From the NCBI RefSeq assembly GCF_014851905.1, contig NZ_JACVAQ010000001.1, positions 496,001 to 560,000 on the forward strand: a stretch of DNA of 64,000 nucleotides, written 5' to 3'. Numbering within the stretch: the first letter of the stretch is position 1; each line of letters starts with the position of its first letter. The DNA comes from Pseudomonas sp. PDM14 (GTDB lineage Bacteria > Pseudomonadota > Gammaproteobacteria > Pseudomonadales > Pseudomonadaceae). The notes beneath the pieces are model-generated. The model was not told the DNA's origin. It ran no database searches and worked only from the letters and a program-made list of their open reading frames with translations. Positions 18,036 to 27,471 of the stretch are shown here, piece after piece. A program made the position numbers and the translations under genes.

Positions 18036-19699
18036 GCCGATTGCTCCTGGGCGCGGTACACGCGCTGCTTGAACGGCTCCAGGCCGATGCGCGCGCAGGT
18101 GTCGGCGAAGGGTTCGCCCTCGCCACGCTGCTGCAGGTAGGTCTCGATGATCCGCTCGATCACCGCCGGCACCTCGTCGGCACCGAACGACGGGCCGATC
18201 ACCTTGCCCAGCGCGGCGCCGTGGCCCTGCGCGCCGCCGAGGGTGATCTGGTACCACTCGCTGCCGTTCTTATCCACGCCAAGGATGCCGATATTGCCGA
18301 TGTGGTGGTGGCCGCAGGCGTTCATGCAGCCGGAGATGTTCAGGCTCAGCTCGCCGATGTCGTGCAGGTAGTCGAGGTCCTCGAAACGCTGCTGGATGCC
18401 CTGGGCGATGGGAATCGACTTGGCGTTGGCCAGCGAACAGTAGTCGCCGCCCGGGCAGGCGATGATGTCGCTGAGCAGGCCGATGTTCGGCGTCGCCAGG
18501 CCGGCCTCGCTGGCCAGTTGCCAGAGGCGGTATAGGTCGGCCTGGCGCACGTCCGGCAGGACCAGGTTCTGTTCGTGGGCGACGCGGATTTCGCCGAAGC
18601 CGAAGGCCTCGGCCCAGTCGGCGGCGACCTCCATCTGCACGGCGGTGATGTCACCCGGTGGCAAGGCCGCGCCCGGTTTGGTCGACAGCACCACGCTGGC
18701 GTAACCCGGCACCTTGTGCGGGTGCACATTGCGCGACAGCCAGCGCTCGAACGCTGGGTCATGCAACACCGTATCGGGGTAGACGATGCCGTCGTCGAGC
18801 AGCGCATACGCCGGCGGCTGGAAGTGCGTGGCCACGCGCTGGTATTCGTCGACGGTCAGCTCGGCCGGGCCGTCCTTGATCTGCAGCCACTCGGCTTCCA
18901 CTTCGCGAGAGAAGGCCTCGATGCCCAGCGCCTTGACCAGGATCTTGATCCGCGCCTTGTACTTGTTGTCGCGCCGGCCGTGGCGGTTGTACACGCGCAG
19001 GATGGCCTCGACATAACTGAGCAGGTGGCGCCACGGCAGGCCGTCGCGGATCTGCACACCAATGATCGGCGTGCGCCCCAGCCCGCCGCCGACCAGCACG
19101 CGCAGCAGCAGTTCGCCGTCGGCATCGCGGTACACCTGCAGGCCGATATCGTGCACCTGCACCGCCGCGCGGTCCTCGCCAGCGGCGCACAGGGCGATCT
19201 TGAACTTGCGCGGCAGGAACAGGAATTCCGGGTTGACCGTCGACCACTGGCGGAGGATTTCCGCCAGCGGGCGCGGGTCGAGCAGCTCGTCGGCGGCGAC
19301 CCCGGCGAAGGCCTCGGTGGTGACGTTGCGCACACAGTTGCCGGAGGTCTGGATGGCGTGCATTTCCACCGCCGCCAGTTGCTCGAGAATGTCCGGCACC
19401 TGCGCAAGCTCGATCCAGTTGAACTGGATGTTCTGCCGCGTGGTGAGGTGGCCGTAGCCACGATCGTGCGCGCGGGCGATGCGCGCCAGGGTGCGCAGCT
19501 GCTGGGCCGACAGGGTGCCGTAGGGAATCGCCACGCGCAGCATGTAGGCATGCTTCTGCAGGTACAGGCCGTTCTGCAGGCGCAGCGGCAGGAATTCCTC
19601 TTCGCTCAGCTCGTCGCTGAGACGACGCTGCACCTGGTCGCGGAACTGGGCGACGCGCTCGCGCACCAGGGCATGGTCATAGTGGTCGTACTGGTACAT
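18032..19699 (-). CDS. cysI: Sulfite reductase hemoprotein (CysI-type nitrite/sulfite reductase)
   Basis: The 555-residue siroheme and 4Fe-4S enzyme reduces sulfite to sulfide in assimilatory cysteine synthesis. N-terminal YGHLTTRQNIQFNWI and TSGNCVRN are siroheme-binding segments. The iron-sulfur/siroheme cysteines appear as CPGGDYC near residue 422 and SGCMNACGHHHIGN near 464. Length matches Pseudomonas CysI (PA1838 class, about 550). It forms an operon with the overlapping DUF934 gene. It is divergent from ccoG, with an Anr box in the shared region. Confidence 0.93.
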   Translation of the reverse strand: MYQYDHYDHALVRERVAQFRDQVQRRLSDELSEEEFLPLRLQNGLYLQKHAYMLRVAIPYGTLSAQQLRTLARIARAHDRGYGHLTTRQNIQFNWIELAQVPDILEQLAAVEMHAIQTSGNCVRNVTTEAFAGVAADELLDPRPLAEILRQWSTVNPEFLFLPRKFKIALCAAGEDRAAVQVHDIGLQVYRDADGELLLRVLVGGGLGRTPIIGVQIRDGLPWRHLLSYVEAILRVYNRHGRRDNKYKARIKILVKALGIEAFSREVEAEWLQIKDGPAELTVDEYQRVATHFQPPAYALLDDGIVYPDTVLHDPAFERWLSRNVHPHKVPGYASVVLSTKPGAALPPGDITAVQMEVAADWAEAFGFGEIRVAHEQNLVLPDVRQADLYRLWQLASEAGLATPNIGLLSDIIACPGGDYCSLANAKSIPIAQGIQQRFEDLDYLHDIGELSLNISGCMNACGHHHIGNIGILGVDKNGSEWYQITLGGAQGHGAALGKVIGPSFGADEVPAVIERIIETYLQQRGEGEPFADTCARIGLEPFKQRVYRAQEQSA

Positions 19700-19837
19700 C
19701 GGCGGCCTCGCGCGTGGTAATGCAGCGCACTATGCGCAAGCCCGCCGCGGCAAAACAGCCGCAGATCCCGCTGAAAAATACGGATCAGATACCACGCCAA
19801 CGGCCCCCAACAGCGGCCCAGCGGGCTGTTAACGCGA

Positions 19838-19851
19838 TTGATTCAGATCAA
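19838..19851 (+). promoter_or_regulatory. Perfect Anr/FNR box
   Basis: TTGATTCAGATCAA matches the consensus TTGATNNNNATCAA at all ten specified positions. It lies 145 bases before ccoG and 138 bases before the divergent cysI. Low-oxygen activation of ccoG by Anr is the straightforward reading. Confidence 0.85.
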
Positions 19852-19996
19852 TGCCGCTGCAATTAGCCCGAGGAAACACCTCGACAAGCCCTGTTTTCGC
19901 ATCTGATACGGTTTTTATCGTCAAACCTGAGTCTGTTACCGGATCAGCCGCGCTCGCATAGTTCGCTCCGCCTGATAAAGCCCAACGAGGCCAACA

Positions 19997-21412
19997 ATGA
20001 GCGAGCGCATTCCCGCACAGATCATCGACACGATCGATCCGCGCCAACCCATCCGCCTGACGCCTTCCCAGGCCGGCGGACCGATCCACACCCGCAGTTT
20101 CAGCGGCCGTTTCCGTAATCTGCGCCTGTACGGCGCCGGCCTGCTGTTCCTGATCTTCTTCGGCACTGCCTGGCTCGACTGGGACGGGCGCCAGGCCGTG
20201 CTGTGGAACCTCGCCGAGCACCGCTACTACATCTTCGGCGCGACCTTCTGGCCGCAGGACTTCATCCTGCTCTCGGCGCTGCTGATCATCGCTGCCTTCG
20301 GCCTGTTCGCCATCACCGTGGTGGCCGGGCGCGTCTGGTGCGGCTACACCTGCCCGCAAAGCGTGTGGACCTGGGTGTTCATGTGGGCGGAAAAGGTCAC
20401 CGAGGGCGAGCGCAACCAGCGCATCAAGCTCGACGCTGCGCCCTGGTCGCTCGGCAAGCTGCTGCGGCGCACGGCCAAGCACAGCATCTGGCTGGGCGTG
20501 AGCCTGCTCACCGCAGTGACCTTCATCGGCTACTTCACGCCGATCCGCGAGCTGACCCAGGAGCTGTTCAGCCTGCAGCTCGACGGCGCCACGCTGTTCT
20601 GGGTGCTGTTCTTCATGGCTGCCACCTACCTCAACGCCGGCTGGCTGCGCGAGAAGGTCTGCGTGCACATGTGCCCCTACTCGCGCTTCCAGAGCGCGAT
20701 GTTCGACCAGGACACCCTGCTGGTCGCCTACGACGCCAAACGGGGCGAAGGCCGCGGCCCGCGCAAGAAAGGCACGGATCACAAGGCCGAGGGCCTGGGT
20801 GACTGCATCGACTGCCTGATGTGCGTGCAGGTCTGCCCGACCGGCATCGATATCCGCGACGGCCTGCAGATCGACTGCATCGGCTGCGCCGCCTGCATCG
20901 ACGCCTGCGACTCGATCATGGACAAGATGGGCTACGCCAAGGGCCTGGTTGGCTACCACTCCGAACGTGAACTGCAAGGCGGCAAGACCCACCTGCTGCG
21001 CCCGCGCCTGGTCGGCTACGGCGTCGCCCTGGCGCTGATGATCGGTACCTTCGTCTGGGCACTGGAGGCGCGCTCGATGCTCTCCATCGACTCCGCCAAG
21101 GACCGCAGCATGTTCCGCGAGAACCAGCTGGGGCAGATCGAGAACACCTACCGCCTCAAGGTGATCAACAAGACCCAGCAGCCGCAGCGTTATGCCCTGG
21201 GCCTGGTCGACAGCCCCGGCCTGCGCCTGGATGCGCCGGCGCAACTGCTGCTGGCTCCGGGCGAGATCCTCGATGTACCGGTCACCGTGGTCCTGCTCGC
21301 CGAGCACGCCAGCGGCACCGCCACGCCAGTGCACTTCGAGGTCTACAACCTGGCCGACGACAGCGAACGCACCCAGACCGCGAGCACCTTCCTCGCCCCG
21401 AGCGGGCGCTGA
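19997..21412 (+). CDS. ccoG: Cytochrome c oxidase accessory protein CcoG (FixG/RdxA)
   Basis: The 471-residue membrane-bound ferredoxin-like protein is needed for copper delivery and assembly of cbb3 oxidase (Cu(II) reduction in studied homologues). It has four to five membrane helices (about 45-65, 88-110, 165-185, 197-215 and 340-360). Two 4Fe-4S motifs lie between: CIDCLMCVQVCP near 270 and CIGCAACIDACD near 293. The N-terminal CGYTCPQSVWTW near 115 and CVHMCPYSRFQ near 222 are family hallmarks. The C-terminal 100 residues form an Ig-like FixG domain. The gene stands apart from any ccoNOP operon here. The upstream Anr box fits microaerobic expression. Confidence 0.95.
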   Translation: MSERIPAQIIDTIDPRQPIRLTPSQAGGPIHTRSFSGRFRNLRLYGAGLLFLIFFGTAWLDWDGRQAVLWNLAEHRYYIFGATFWPQDFILLSALLIIAAFGLFAITVVAGRVWCGYTCPQSVWTWVFMWAEKVTEGERNQRIKLDAAPWSLGKLLRRTAKHSIWLGVSLLTAVTFIGYFTPIRELTQELFSLQLDGATLFWVLFFMAATYLNAGWLREKVCVHMCPYSRFQSAMFDQDTLLVAYDAKRGEGRGPRKKGTDHKAEGLGDCIDCLMCVQVCPTGIDIRDGLQIDCIGCAACIDACDSIMDKMGYAKGLVGYHSERELQGGKTHLLRPRLVGYGVALALMIGTFVWALEARSMLSIDSAKDRSMFRENQLGQIENTYRLKVINKTQQPQRYALGLVDSPGLRLDAPAQLLLAPGEILDVPVTVVLLAEHASGTATPVHFEVYNLADDSERTQTASTFLAPSGR

Positions 21413-21448
21413 CGCCATGCCTGGTCGAGCGTGAGGAAGGACAGTCGC

Positions 21449-22915
21449 ATGGGCGCGAAACTCCCCGTACAGTGTGGCCACCTGCTGGCAGCCCCGACGG
21501 ACACGATGAAACGCTACGAAAAATTCGCCGACCAGATTGCCGACCTGATCCGCTCCGGCGTGCTTGCCCCCGGCGAGAAGGTGCCCTCGGTGCGCCACGC
21601 CAGCCGCACCTATGGGGTCAGCCCGTCCACGGTGTTCCAGGCCTACTACCTGCTGGAAGACCGCGGCCTGATCAGCGCCCGGGCGCGCTCCGGCTACTTC
21701 GTCCGCGAACTGGCGCAGCACCCGCTGGCCGAGCCGGAAACCAGCGCGCAGGCCGCGCAGACCACCGAGGTCGATGTCAGCGAGCTGGTGTTCTCGGTGC
21801 TCGGTTCGCTGAAGGACCCGCACACCGTGCCCTTCGGCTCGGCCTTCCCCAGCCCGCAGCTGTTTCCCCTGCAACGCCTGGCGCGCTCGATGGCCCATGC
21901 CCTGCGCGACATGCCGGCACACGCGGTGATCGCCGACATGACCGCCGGTAACCCTGACCTGCGTCGGCAGATCGCCCTGCGCTACATGGTCAGCGGCGTG
22001 CGCCTGCCGCTCGACGAACTGGTGATCAGCAACGGCGCTCTCGAAGCGCTCAACCTGTGCCTGCAGACGGTGACCAATCCCGGTGACCTGGTGGCCATCG
22101 AGGCACCGGCGTTCTACGCCACGCTGCAGGTACTCGAACGCCTCAAGCTGAAAGCCGTGGAAATCCCGGTCAACCCGCGCGACGGCGTCGACCTCGACGT
22201 GCTGGGTGAACGCCTGGCCACGCTGCCGATCAAGGCCTGCTGGTTCATGAGCAGCCTGCAGAACCCGCTCGGCGCGAGCATGACCGACAGCAAGAAGCAG
22301 GCGCTATACGAGCTGCTGCACACCCACCAGGTGCCGCTGATCGAAGACGACGTGTACGCCGAGCTGTACTACGGCACGCAACCGCCCAAGCCGGTGAAGA
22401 GCTTCGACCGCGATGGTCTGGTGATGCACTGTGGCTCGTTTTCCAAGAGCCTGGCGCCGGGCTACCGGGTCGGCTGGGTGGCGGGTGGGCGCTACGCCGA
22501 GCAGATCAGCCGGCTGAAACTGATGACCACCATCTCGCCCTCGGTGCCGGCCCAGGCGGCCATCGCCGATTACCTGCAGCACGGCGGCTACGACCGCCAT
22601 CTGCGCCGCCTGCGCCATGCCCTGGAAACCCAGCAGGGGGCGATGCTTGCCTCCGCCGCGCGGCACTTTCCCGCCGGCACACGGGTCACCCGGCCCAGCG
22701 GCGGCTACTTCCTCTGGTTCGAATTTCCCGAGCAGGTCGACTCGTTGCAACTGTTCCAGCTGGCCCTGGCCCAGGGCATCAGCCTCGCCCCGGGACCGAT
22801 CTTTTCCGCCACCCGGCGCTTTCGCAACTGCGCGCGGCTCAACCACGGGCATCCGTGGGATGAGCAGAGCGAGCGGGCGATGGAACTGTTGGGGCGAATC
22901 CTGGCCTCATTCTGA
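21449..22915 (+). CDS. MocR-type regulator: GntR HTH fused to PLP aminotransferase domain
   Basis: The protein has an N-terminal GntR winged-helix domain (about residues 20-90; VPSVRHASRTYGVSPSTVFQ) and a C-terminal fold-type I aminotransferase domain. PLP-site landmarks are NPLG near 271 and SFSKSLAPGYRVGW near 330, where the lysine forms the Schiff base. Length is 488 residues from the ATG at 21449, behind GAGGAAGGA. An internal ATG at 21506, nearer the GntR domain, gives 469 residues and is also possible. MocR regulators respond to amino acid or vitamin-type ligands; the target here is unknown. Confidence 0.88.
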   Translation: MGAKLPVQCGHLLAAPTDTMKRYEKFADQIADLIRSGVLAPGEKVPSVRHASRTYGVSPSTVFQAYYLLEDRGLISARARSGYFVRELAQHPLAEPETSAQAAQTTEVDVSELVFSVLGSLKDPHTVPFGSAFPSPQLFPLQRLARSMAHALRDMPAHAVIADMTAGNPDLRRQIALRYMVSGVRLPLDELVISNGALEALNLCLQTVTNPGDLVAIEAPAFYATLQVLERLKLKAVEIPVNPRDGVDLDVLGERLATLPIKACWFMSSLQNPLGASMTDSKKQALYELLHTHQVPLIEDDVYAELYYGTQPPKPVKSFDRDGLVMHCGSFSKSLAPGYRVGWVAGGRYAEQISRLKLMTTISPSVPAQAAIADYLQHGGYDRHLRRLRHALETQQGAMLASAARHFPAGTRVTRPSGGYFLWFEFPEQVDSLQLFQLALAQGISLAPGPIFSATRRFRNCARLNHGHPWDEQSERAMELLGRILASF

Positions 22916-23176
22916 GAGCCCGCTCAAAGTCTGCTGCGCGTCGGCCAGGCCGTACCGAAGATGGAGCGGGCTCGCTGAGCCGTCTTGCTCGATTTCGTCT
23001 TGCCGGGCTCCAGCTCGCGACACCTTGCACAGCTTCTGAGACCGGCGGCGCGTAACTGGCGGTGGATCGGACCAACGCAGCGCGGGCACGGATGCGTGGT
23101 ATTTTTGGCGTCAAGAATAGTGGCACTATGCTATTCCTATACCTAACCACGACGACAAGAATAAAACCCGGGGTAG

Positions 23177-23821
23177 ATGGACATGAGCAGCGACGAAGAA
23201 GCCGTCAGCAACGAAATCCTCAGCGATGAACAGCGCCTGGCCCTGCTGGAAAAAAGCGGCAAGCGCGACCGCGTCATCCTCTTCGTCATGGCCGGCATCC
23301 TGGTGCTGACCCTGATCAGCTGGCTGACCATCAGCCTCATTGAGCTGTTCTCCGATGACGACGTGGTGGTCAACAACAGCGCGCAGGTCGAGGAGCTGCA
23401 GAAGCAGGTCACCGGGCTGGAGACGCAGATTTCCAACCTCGAGCTGCAACTCAGCCAGCAAAACATCCAGCTCTCGGCGATGACCGGAATCAAGGCCAAC
23501 GCCACGGCCGCGCCGCCGGCCAGCGCCGTACCCGCCCCGGCCGCCAACAACGACGCCGTGCAACAGGTGGCACGCACGCTGATCGGCCAGGAACAGGGCT
23601 TTCAGGAAAGCCTCGCAGCCCTCAAGATCGGCATGCGTGACCTCGCCGGCATGATCGCCGGCTCGCGCAGCTGGCTGGACTACTACAACGAATCCCTCGA
23701 CAAGCCGCTGGCCGACAGCCAGACACGGGTCAAGGAACTGCAGGCCTGGTCCGCCAGCAAAGGCGGTGCACCGACCAGTCGTGGCGCTCCCCCCACTCGC
23801 CAGGCGAAACCCGCGCAATGA
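23177..23821 (+). CDS. Membrane-anchored coiled-coil protein of unknown function
   Basis: The 214-residue protein has an acidic N-terminal cytoplasmic tail, one membrane helix (about residues 33-57), then a heptad-rich segment (about 68-100; VEELQKQVTGLETQISNLE). An Ala/Pro linker near 108-122, a second helical segment, and a low-complexity C-terminus follow. I do not recognise the family. A start at the next ATG (23183) is equally possible. Its stop overlaps the start of the LysE-type gene by four bases, so the two are coupled. Confidence 0.75.
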   Translation: MDMSSDEEAVSNEILSDEQRLALLEKSGKRDRVILFVMAGILVLTLISWLTISLIELFSDDDVVVNNSAQVEELQKQVTGLETQISNLELQLSQQNIQLSAMTGIKANATAAPPASAVPAPAANNDAVQQVARTLIGQEQGFQESLAALKIGMRDLAGMIAGSRSWLDYYNESLDKPLADSQTRVKELQAWSASKGGAPTSRGAPPTRQAKPAQ

Positions 23822-24447
23822 CCGTCGAAACATCACTGCTGACCTTCCTGCTCGCCGCCAGCCTGCTGACCATGACGCCGGGCGTCGACACCGCCCTGGT
23901 GCTGCGCACCGCCGCCCTCCAAGGCACCCGGCGCGCCGTGCAGGTGGCACTCGGCATCGGCGCCGGCTGCCTGCTCTGGGGCGCCGCCGTGGCACTCGGC
24001 CTGGGCGCCCTGCTCGCCGCCTCGGAACTCGCCTTCAACCTGCTGAAATGGATCGGCGCCGCCTACCTCGCCTGGCTCGGCCTGCAGATGCTGCTCAAGC
24101 CGCGCCGCCAGTTCAGCGATGAATCCGCCACGTCGACACAAGCCCGCCGCCCGCTCGACGGCTTTTTGCGAGGCCTGCTGGGCAACCTGCTGAACCCCAA
24201 GGTCGGCGTGTTCTACGTGTCCTTCCTGCCGCAGTTTGTGCCCACCGGCTACGCGGTGGTCAGCTACAGCTTCATCCTCGCATTGATCCATGTGCTCCTG
24301 GGCCTGGTCTGGAGCGCCGTGCTGATCCTCGCCACCCGCCCGCTCGCCGCCTTCCTGCGTCGCGGCCTGGTGATCCACTGGCTCGACCGCGCCACCGGCT
24401 CGGTACTGCTGGTCTTCGCCGCCGGCCTGGCGCTGGCCAAACGCTGA
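23818..24447 (+). CDS. LysE/RhtB family amino acid exporter
   Basis: A 209-residue inner membrane protein with about six helices. It begins with the family pattern LLTMTPGVDTALVLRTA near residues 16-32. NPKVGVFYVSFLPQFVP near residue 125 is the other conserved block. RhtB-type proteins export homoserine, threonine, lysine or related compounds; the substrate here is unknown. Translation is coupled to the upstream coiled-coil gene by a four-base overlap. Confidence 0.9.
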   Translation: MTVETSLLTFLLAASLLTMTPGVDTALVLRTAALQGTRRAVQVALGIGAGCLLWGAAVALGLGALLAASELAFNLLKWIGAAYLAWLGLQMLLKPRRQFSDESATSTQARRPLDGFLRGLLGNLLNPKVGVFYVSFLPQFVPTGYAVVSYSFILALIHVLLGLVWSAVLILATRPLAAFLRRGLVIHWLDRATGSVLLVFAAGLALAKR

Positions 24448-24781
24448 CGCCTGCACGCCTCAGAAAACCGCAGACCTGAACGCCGTCATCGCTCATCTGT
24501 TGTAACTCCAGAAGCCGCTCACCCTCCCTACGCACACTCCTGCTTCGCCGTCCTGCACGCCCCATAAACGTGCCCCGGTTCTCACCGGGGTGCGTTCGCA
24601 TTGGGCGAAAGGCCATCAGCAGCCCGCAAAAAATCATCTAAACGCCTGATAAATAAACCGTTAAGAGAGTTGGCACGAATAGCGCTAATAGCGAATCGGC
24701 TTAAAGAGATTTGCCGTTAGAGCAAACAAAAAAAGCAGACCACCACCAACACTACTTTTTTTGCGCATTCTGGAGCACGAA
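24448..24781. other. Intergenic region upstream of the TorF-type porin
   Basis: The 334 bases contain no supported gene. Visible elements are a CCCCGG/CCGGGG hairpin near 24573-24590 without a clear T tract, and an AT-rich 3' half. That half contains a possible sigma-54 promoter, described separately. Confidence 0.5.
24670..24686 (+). promoter_or_regulatory. Candidate sigma-54 (-24/-12) promoter
   Basis: TTGGCACGAATAGCGCT has an exact -24 element (TTGGCACG) and the required GG-N10-GC spacing. The -12 element reads GCGC instead of TTGC. It lies 95 bases before the porin start. RpoN control would fit nitrogen or carbon-regulated uptake, but the two -12 mismatches keep confidence low. Confidence 0.35.
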
Positions 24782-25504
24782 ATGCTGAAGAAACTGACCA
24801 CGCTGGCTCTTTCCACCACCCTCTGCACCCTCAGCGGCGTCGCCGCAGCCGAGACGGTCGAAAGCCCCCTCGGCAACTTCGACGTGAGCATGACCGCCAC
24901 CCTGGCCAGCGACTACATCTGGCGCGGCCAATCGCAAACCGCTGGCGAAGCCGCGATCCAGGGCAGCCTGGACGTCGCGCACGAGAGCGGCCTGTATGCC
25001 GGCGTCTGGGCCTCCAACGTCGATGACGCGGCGTTCCCGGGCAACACCAGCGGTGCCGACATCGAAGTCGACTACTACATCGGTTACGGCTACGGCTTCA
25101 CCGACGACATCTCCGTCGACCTGCAACTGGCCAAGTACACCTACCCGCAGGCCAGTCAGTGGAACGGCTATGAAGTCATCCCCAGCATCACCGCTTACGG
25201 CTTCACTCTGGGCCACAAGTACGGCGTGGAAACCGGGGTTCACCCGACCTACACCTGGGTTGGCTACGACTACGAACTGCCGTACGAAATCACCCTGTCC
25301 GCCAGCTACGGCCTGACCGATCAGAAAGCCGGTGGCGAGGACTACAACGACTGGAGCGTGGGCGTCGGCAAGACCATCTTCGGCCTGGGCGTATCGTTGA
25401 CCTATACCGACACCGACATCGACTCGGAAGTCTGCGCGGCCACCTATGGCAAGGACGACTACTGCGACTCCAACCTGACCGTTGCAGTCTCCAAGTCGTT
25501 CTGA
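24782..25504 (+). CDS. TorF-family putative outer-membrane porin
   Basis: The 240-residue protein has a signal peptide (residues 1-23, ending VAAAE) and alternating aromatic/polar beta strands throughout. SDYIWRGQSQT near residue 43 is the hallmark of the TorF/gcw_chp family. It ends in Phe, as outer-membrane beta-barrel proteins usually do. Two Cys (in SEVCAATYGKDDYCDS) may form a disulfide. Substrate is unknown. The ATG at 24782 is chosen because the signal peptide starts there. A strong terminator follows. Confidence 0.85.
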   Translation: MLKKLTTLALSTTLCTLSGVAAAETVESPLGNFDVSMTATLASDYIWRGQSQTAGEAAIQGSLDVAHESGLYAGVWASNVDDAAFPGNTSGADIEVDYYIGYGYGFTDDISVDLQLAKYTYPQASQWNGYEVIPSITAYGFTLGHKYGVETGVHPTYTWVGYDYELPYEITLSASYGLTDQKAGGEDYNDWSVGVGKTIFGLGVSLTYTDTDIDSEVCAATYGKDDYCDSNLTVAVSKSF

Positions 25505-25558
25505 GTTGAGCAATTGCGGGAAGGGCGTGCTGTGCAGCCCTGCGACACCTTGGTTTTA

Positions 25559-25582
25559 ACCGCCCTACGGGGCGGTTTTTTT
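25559..25582 (+). terminator. Intrinsic terminator after the porin gene
   Basis: ACCGCCC and GGGCGGT form a stem around a TACG tetraloop, followed by seven T. It ends the porin transcript. Confidence 0.9.
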
Positions 25583-25638
25583 CTCGCCGGATGCAGGCGT
25601 CAGCTCAGGGCTGAACCACGCCTGCACACCGCCATCGA

Positions 25639-26286
25639 TCAGCCCGCCTGCTGCGCCTGCGCGCCGCGCTCCAGCCAGCGCGCCAGCAACGGTGCCAGCT
25701 GCTCTAGCGGCTGATAGCCGTTGGTCAGCAGCGCCATCTGTCCATCGCGCTCGGCCAGCACGGTGGGAAACCCGGCAATGCCCAGGTCCTGCACCCAGGA
25801 AAAATCCGCAGCAGTCGCTTCCTGCATCGCTTCGCTGTCGAACGCCTCGGCGAACTCGATGCGCGGGATCCCGGCCTGTTCCGCCAGCTCGACCAGCAGC
25901 GGGGCACGGGTAACGTCGCGGCCTTCGGCGTAGAAGTTCTCCTGGATCAGGCGCGCCAGCGGCCAGACGCTCTGCTCGTCCACCTGCCGTGCGGTGACCA
26001 GCGCGCGGCACGCCGACTCGGTGTTGTAGACGAAGCCCTTGGGCATGCCCGTCTTGAAATTGAACAGCTGCCCGGTGCGTGCGTTGACCGCCTGCCAGTG
26101 CGCGAGGATGCGCACCTCGCTGACGGGATCAATGGCCGCACGCTCCTGGCGCAGGCCACCGACCACCAGGTGCATCGGCACCCCGGCCGCCTGTGCCTGG
26201 ACGGCCAGCGCTTCGATCACCGGGGCAAAGCCCCAGCACCAGGAACACAGCGGGTCCATCACGTAGAGCAGGCGAGCTGGGCGCAT
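25639..26286 (-). CDS. DsbA-family thioredoxin-fold protein (FrnE-like)
   Basis: A 215-residue protein with the active-site motif DPLCSWCWGF near residues 10-19 (CxxC, with the WG tail typical of the DsbA/FrnE/HCCA-isomerase group). A helical insert follows, then the cis-Pro loop GIAGFPTVL near 181. There is no signal peptide, so it is probably a cytoplasmic thiol-disulfide oxidoreductase. The ATG at 26286 has an AAGGAC site; six upstream-frame codons more would be unsupported. It is on the same strand as trhO but separated by a hairpin. Confidence 0.88.
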   Translation of the reverse strand: MRPARLLYVMDPLCSWCWGFAPVIEALAVQAQAAGVPMHLVVGGLRQERAAIDPVSEVRILAHWQAVNARTGQLFNFKTGMPKGFVYNTESACRALVTARQVDEQSVWPLARLIQENFYAEGRDVTRAPLLVELAEQAGIPRIEFAEAFDSEAMQEATAADFSWVQDLGIAGFPTVLAERDGQMALLTNGYQPLEQLAPLLARWLERGAQAQQAG

Positions 26287-26325
26287 GGCAACGTCCTTAC
26301 TGACGAATAAGCCTGGGAACCCCTG

Positions 26326-26349
26326 CACGGCCCGGTGAGCCGGGCCGTG
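26326..26349. terminator. Hairpin after trhO
   Basis: CACGGCCCGG and CCGGGCCGTG form a perfect ten-base stem with a TGAG loop between trhO and the DsbA-like gene (both minus). There is no strong T tract, so it may be an attenuator or processing site rather than a full terminator. Confidence 0.55.
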
Positions 26350-26358
26350 AACAGGATG

Positions 26359-27294
26359 TTACTGATCGAGAGCCTTGTAGTTGTAGCCGATCGGGTGCGG
26401 CAGGTTGCGTTCGCGGGCGATCTCGATCTGCTTCTGCCGCTCGCGGGCGCTGGTACGGGTCTTCTCGGGCAGCGAATCCCAGCAGTGTGGGCAACTGATG
26501 CCGGGCGCGTAATGCGCTGAGTCACGATCGGCAGCCGAAACCGGTGTGCGGCAGGCGTGGCATTGGTCGTATTCGCCCTCGCTGAGGTCATGGCGCACGG
26601 TGACCCGGTTGTCGAAGACGAAGCAGTCGCCCTGCCACTTGCTCTGCGCCTGCGGCACCTCTTCGAGGTATTTGAGAATGCCGCCCTTGAGGTGGAAAAC
26701 CTCCTCGAAGCCTTCACCGAGCATGTAGCTGGAAGCCTTCTCGCAGCGGATGCCGCCGGTGCAGAACATCGCCACCTTCTTGTGCCGGCTCGGGTCGAAG
26801 TTGGCCTTGATGTAATCGGGGAATTCACGGAACGACTTGGTGCGCGGATCGATGGCGCCGTCGAAGGTGCCGATGGCCACTTCGTAATCGTTGCGGGTGT
26901 CGATCAGCAGCACTTCGGGATCGCTGATCAACGCGTTCCAGTCCTGCGGCTCGACGTAGGTGCCGACCTTGCTGTTGGGGTCAACGCCGGGGACACCGAG
27001 GGTGACGATTTCCTTCTTCAGCTTGACCTTGGTGCGGTAGAACGGCTGCTCGTCGCAGTACGACTCCTTGTGATCGATATCGGCCAGGCGCGCATCGCGG
27101 CCGAACCAGGCGAGCAGCCCGTCGACGCCTTCGCGGGTGCCGGACACGGTGCCGTTGATGCCTTCTTCGGCCAGCAGCAGGGTGCCTTTGATGCCATTGT
27201 CGAGCAGGGTTTGCAGCAGGGGTTCGCGCAGCGCGACGTAGTCCGGCAGGGAGACGAACTTGTACAGCGCCGCCACGACGATCTTTGCAGTCAT
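26359..27294 (-). CDS. trhO: tRNA uridine(34) hydroxylase TrhO (rhodanese-like, YceA)
   Basis: The 311-residue cytoplasmic enzyme uses O2 to hydroxylate U34 of certain tRNAs, giving 5-hydroxyuridine. The N-terminal acylphosphatase-like domain contains [11 protein letters not shown] near residue 42. The rhodanese domain contains [16 protein letters not shown] near 127 and the active-site loop [13 protein letters not shown] near 178. The C-terminal Cys residues (CHAC, CPHC) probably bind zinc. The ATG at 27294 has a GGAGAC site; the longer open frame upstream is not homologous. Confidence 0.95.
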   Translation of the reverse strand: MTAKIVVAALYKFVSLPDYVALREPLLQTLLDNGIKGTLLLAEEGINGTVSGTREGVDGLLAWFGRDARLADIDHKESYCDEQPFYRTKVKLKKEIVTLGVPGVDPNSKVGTYVEPQDWNALISDPEVLLIDTRNDYEVAIGTFDGAIDPRTKSFREFPDYIKANFDPSRHKKVAMFCTGGIRCEKASSYMLGEGFEEVFHLKGGILKYLEEVPQAQSKWQGDCFVFDNRVTVRHDLSEGEYDQCHACRTPVSAADRDSAHYAPGISCPHCWDSLPEKTRTSARERQKQIEIARERNLPHPIGYNYKALDQ

Positions 27295-27347
27295 GGACAG
27301 TCTCCAGTGGTCACCCTCGCAAAGGGCGGACCGGGGATGAAATGAAA

Positions 27348-27367
27348 GCGCCGGCTGAGGCCGGCGC
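27348..27367 (-). terminator. Intrinsic terminator after bolA-type gene
   Basis: GCGCCGGC and GCCGGCGC form an eight-base stem around four bases. On the minus strand it is followed by TTTCATTT, consistent with termination of the BolA-family transcript. Confidence 0.7.
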
Positions 27368-27471
27368 GGGGGCGATTCTACTGCAAGCAGGCACCGCTCT
27401 GCAGCCACCCCGGATCAATGGCCCAGGCTCGCCCGAGGCTTGCGCGGTGCGAACGAAGGCACACGCAGTCG

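Noticed and set aside
19829..21922. 697-codon minus-strand open frame over ccoG
   Set aside because: It is a shadow of ccoG with repetitive Gly/Ala/His content and would overlap the Anr box.
22916..23176. 260-base gap after the MocR gene, checked for a gene or IS remnant
   Set aside because: Small frames on both strands (for example 22907-23089 minus) lack ribosome binding sites and family-like sequence.
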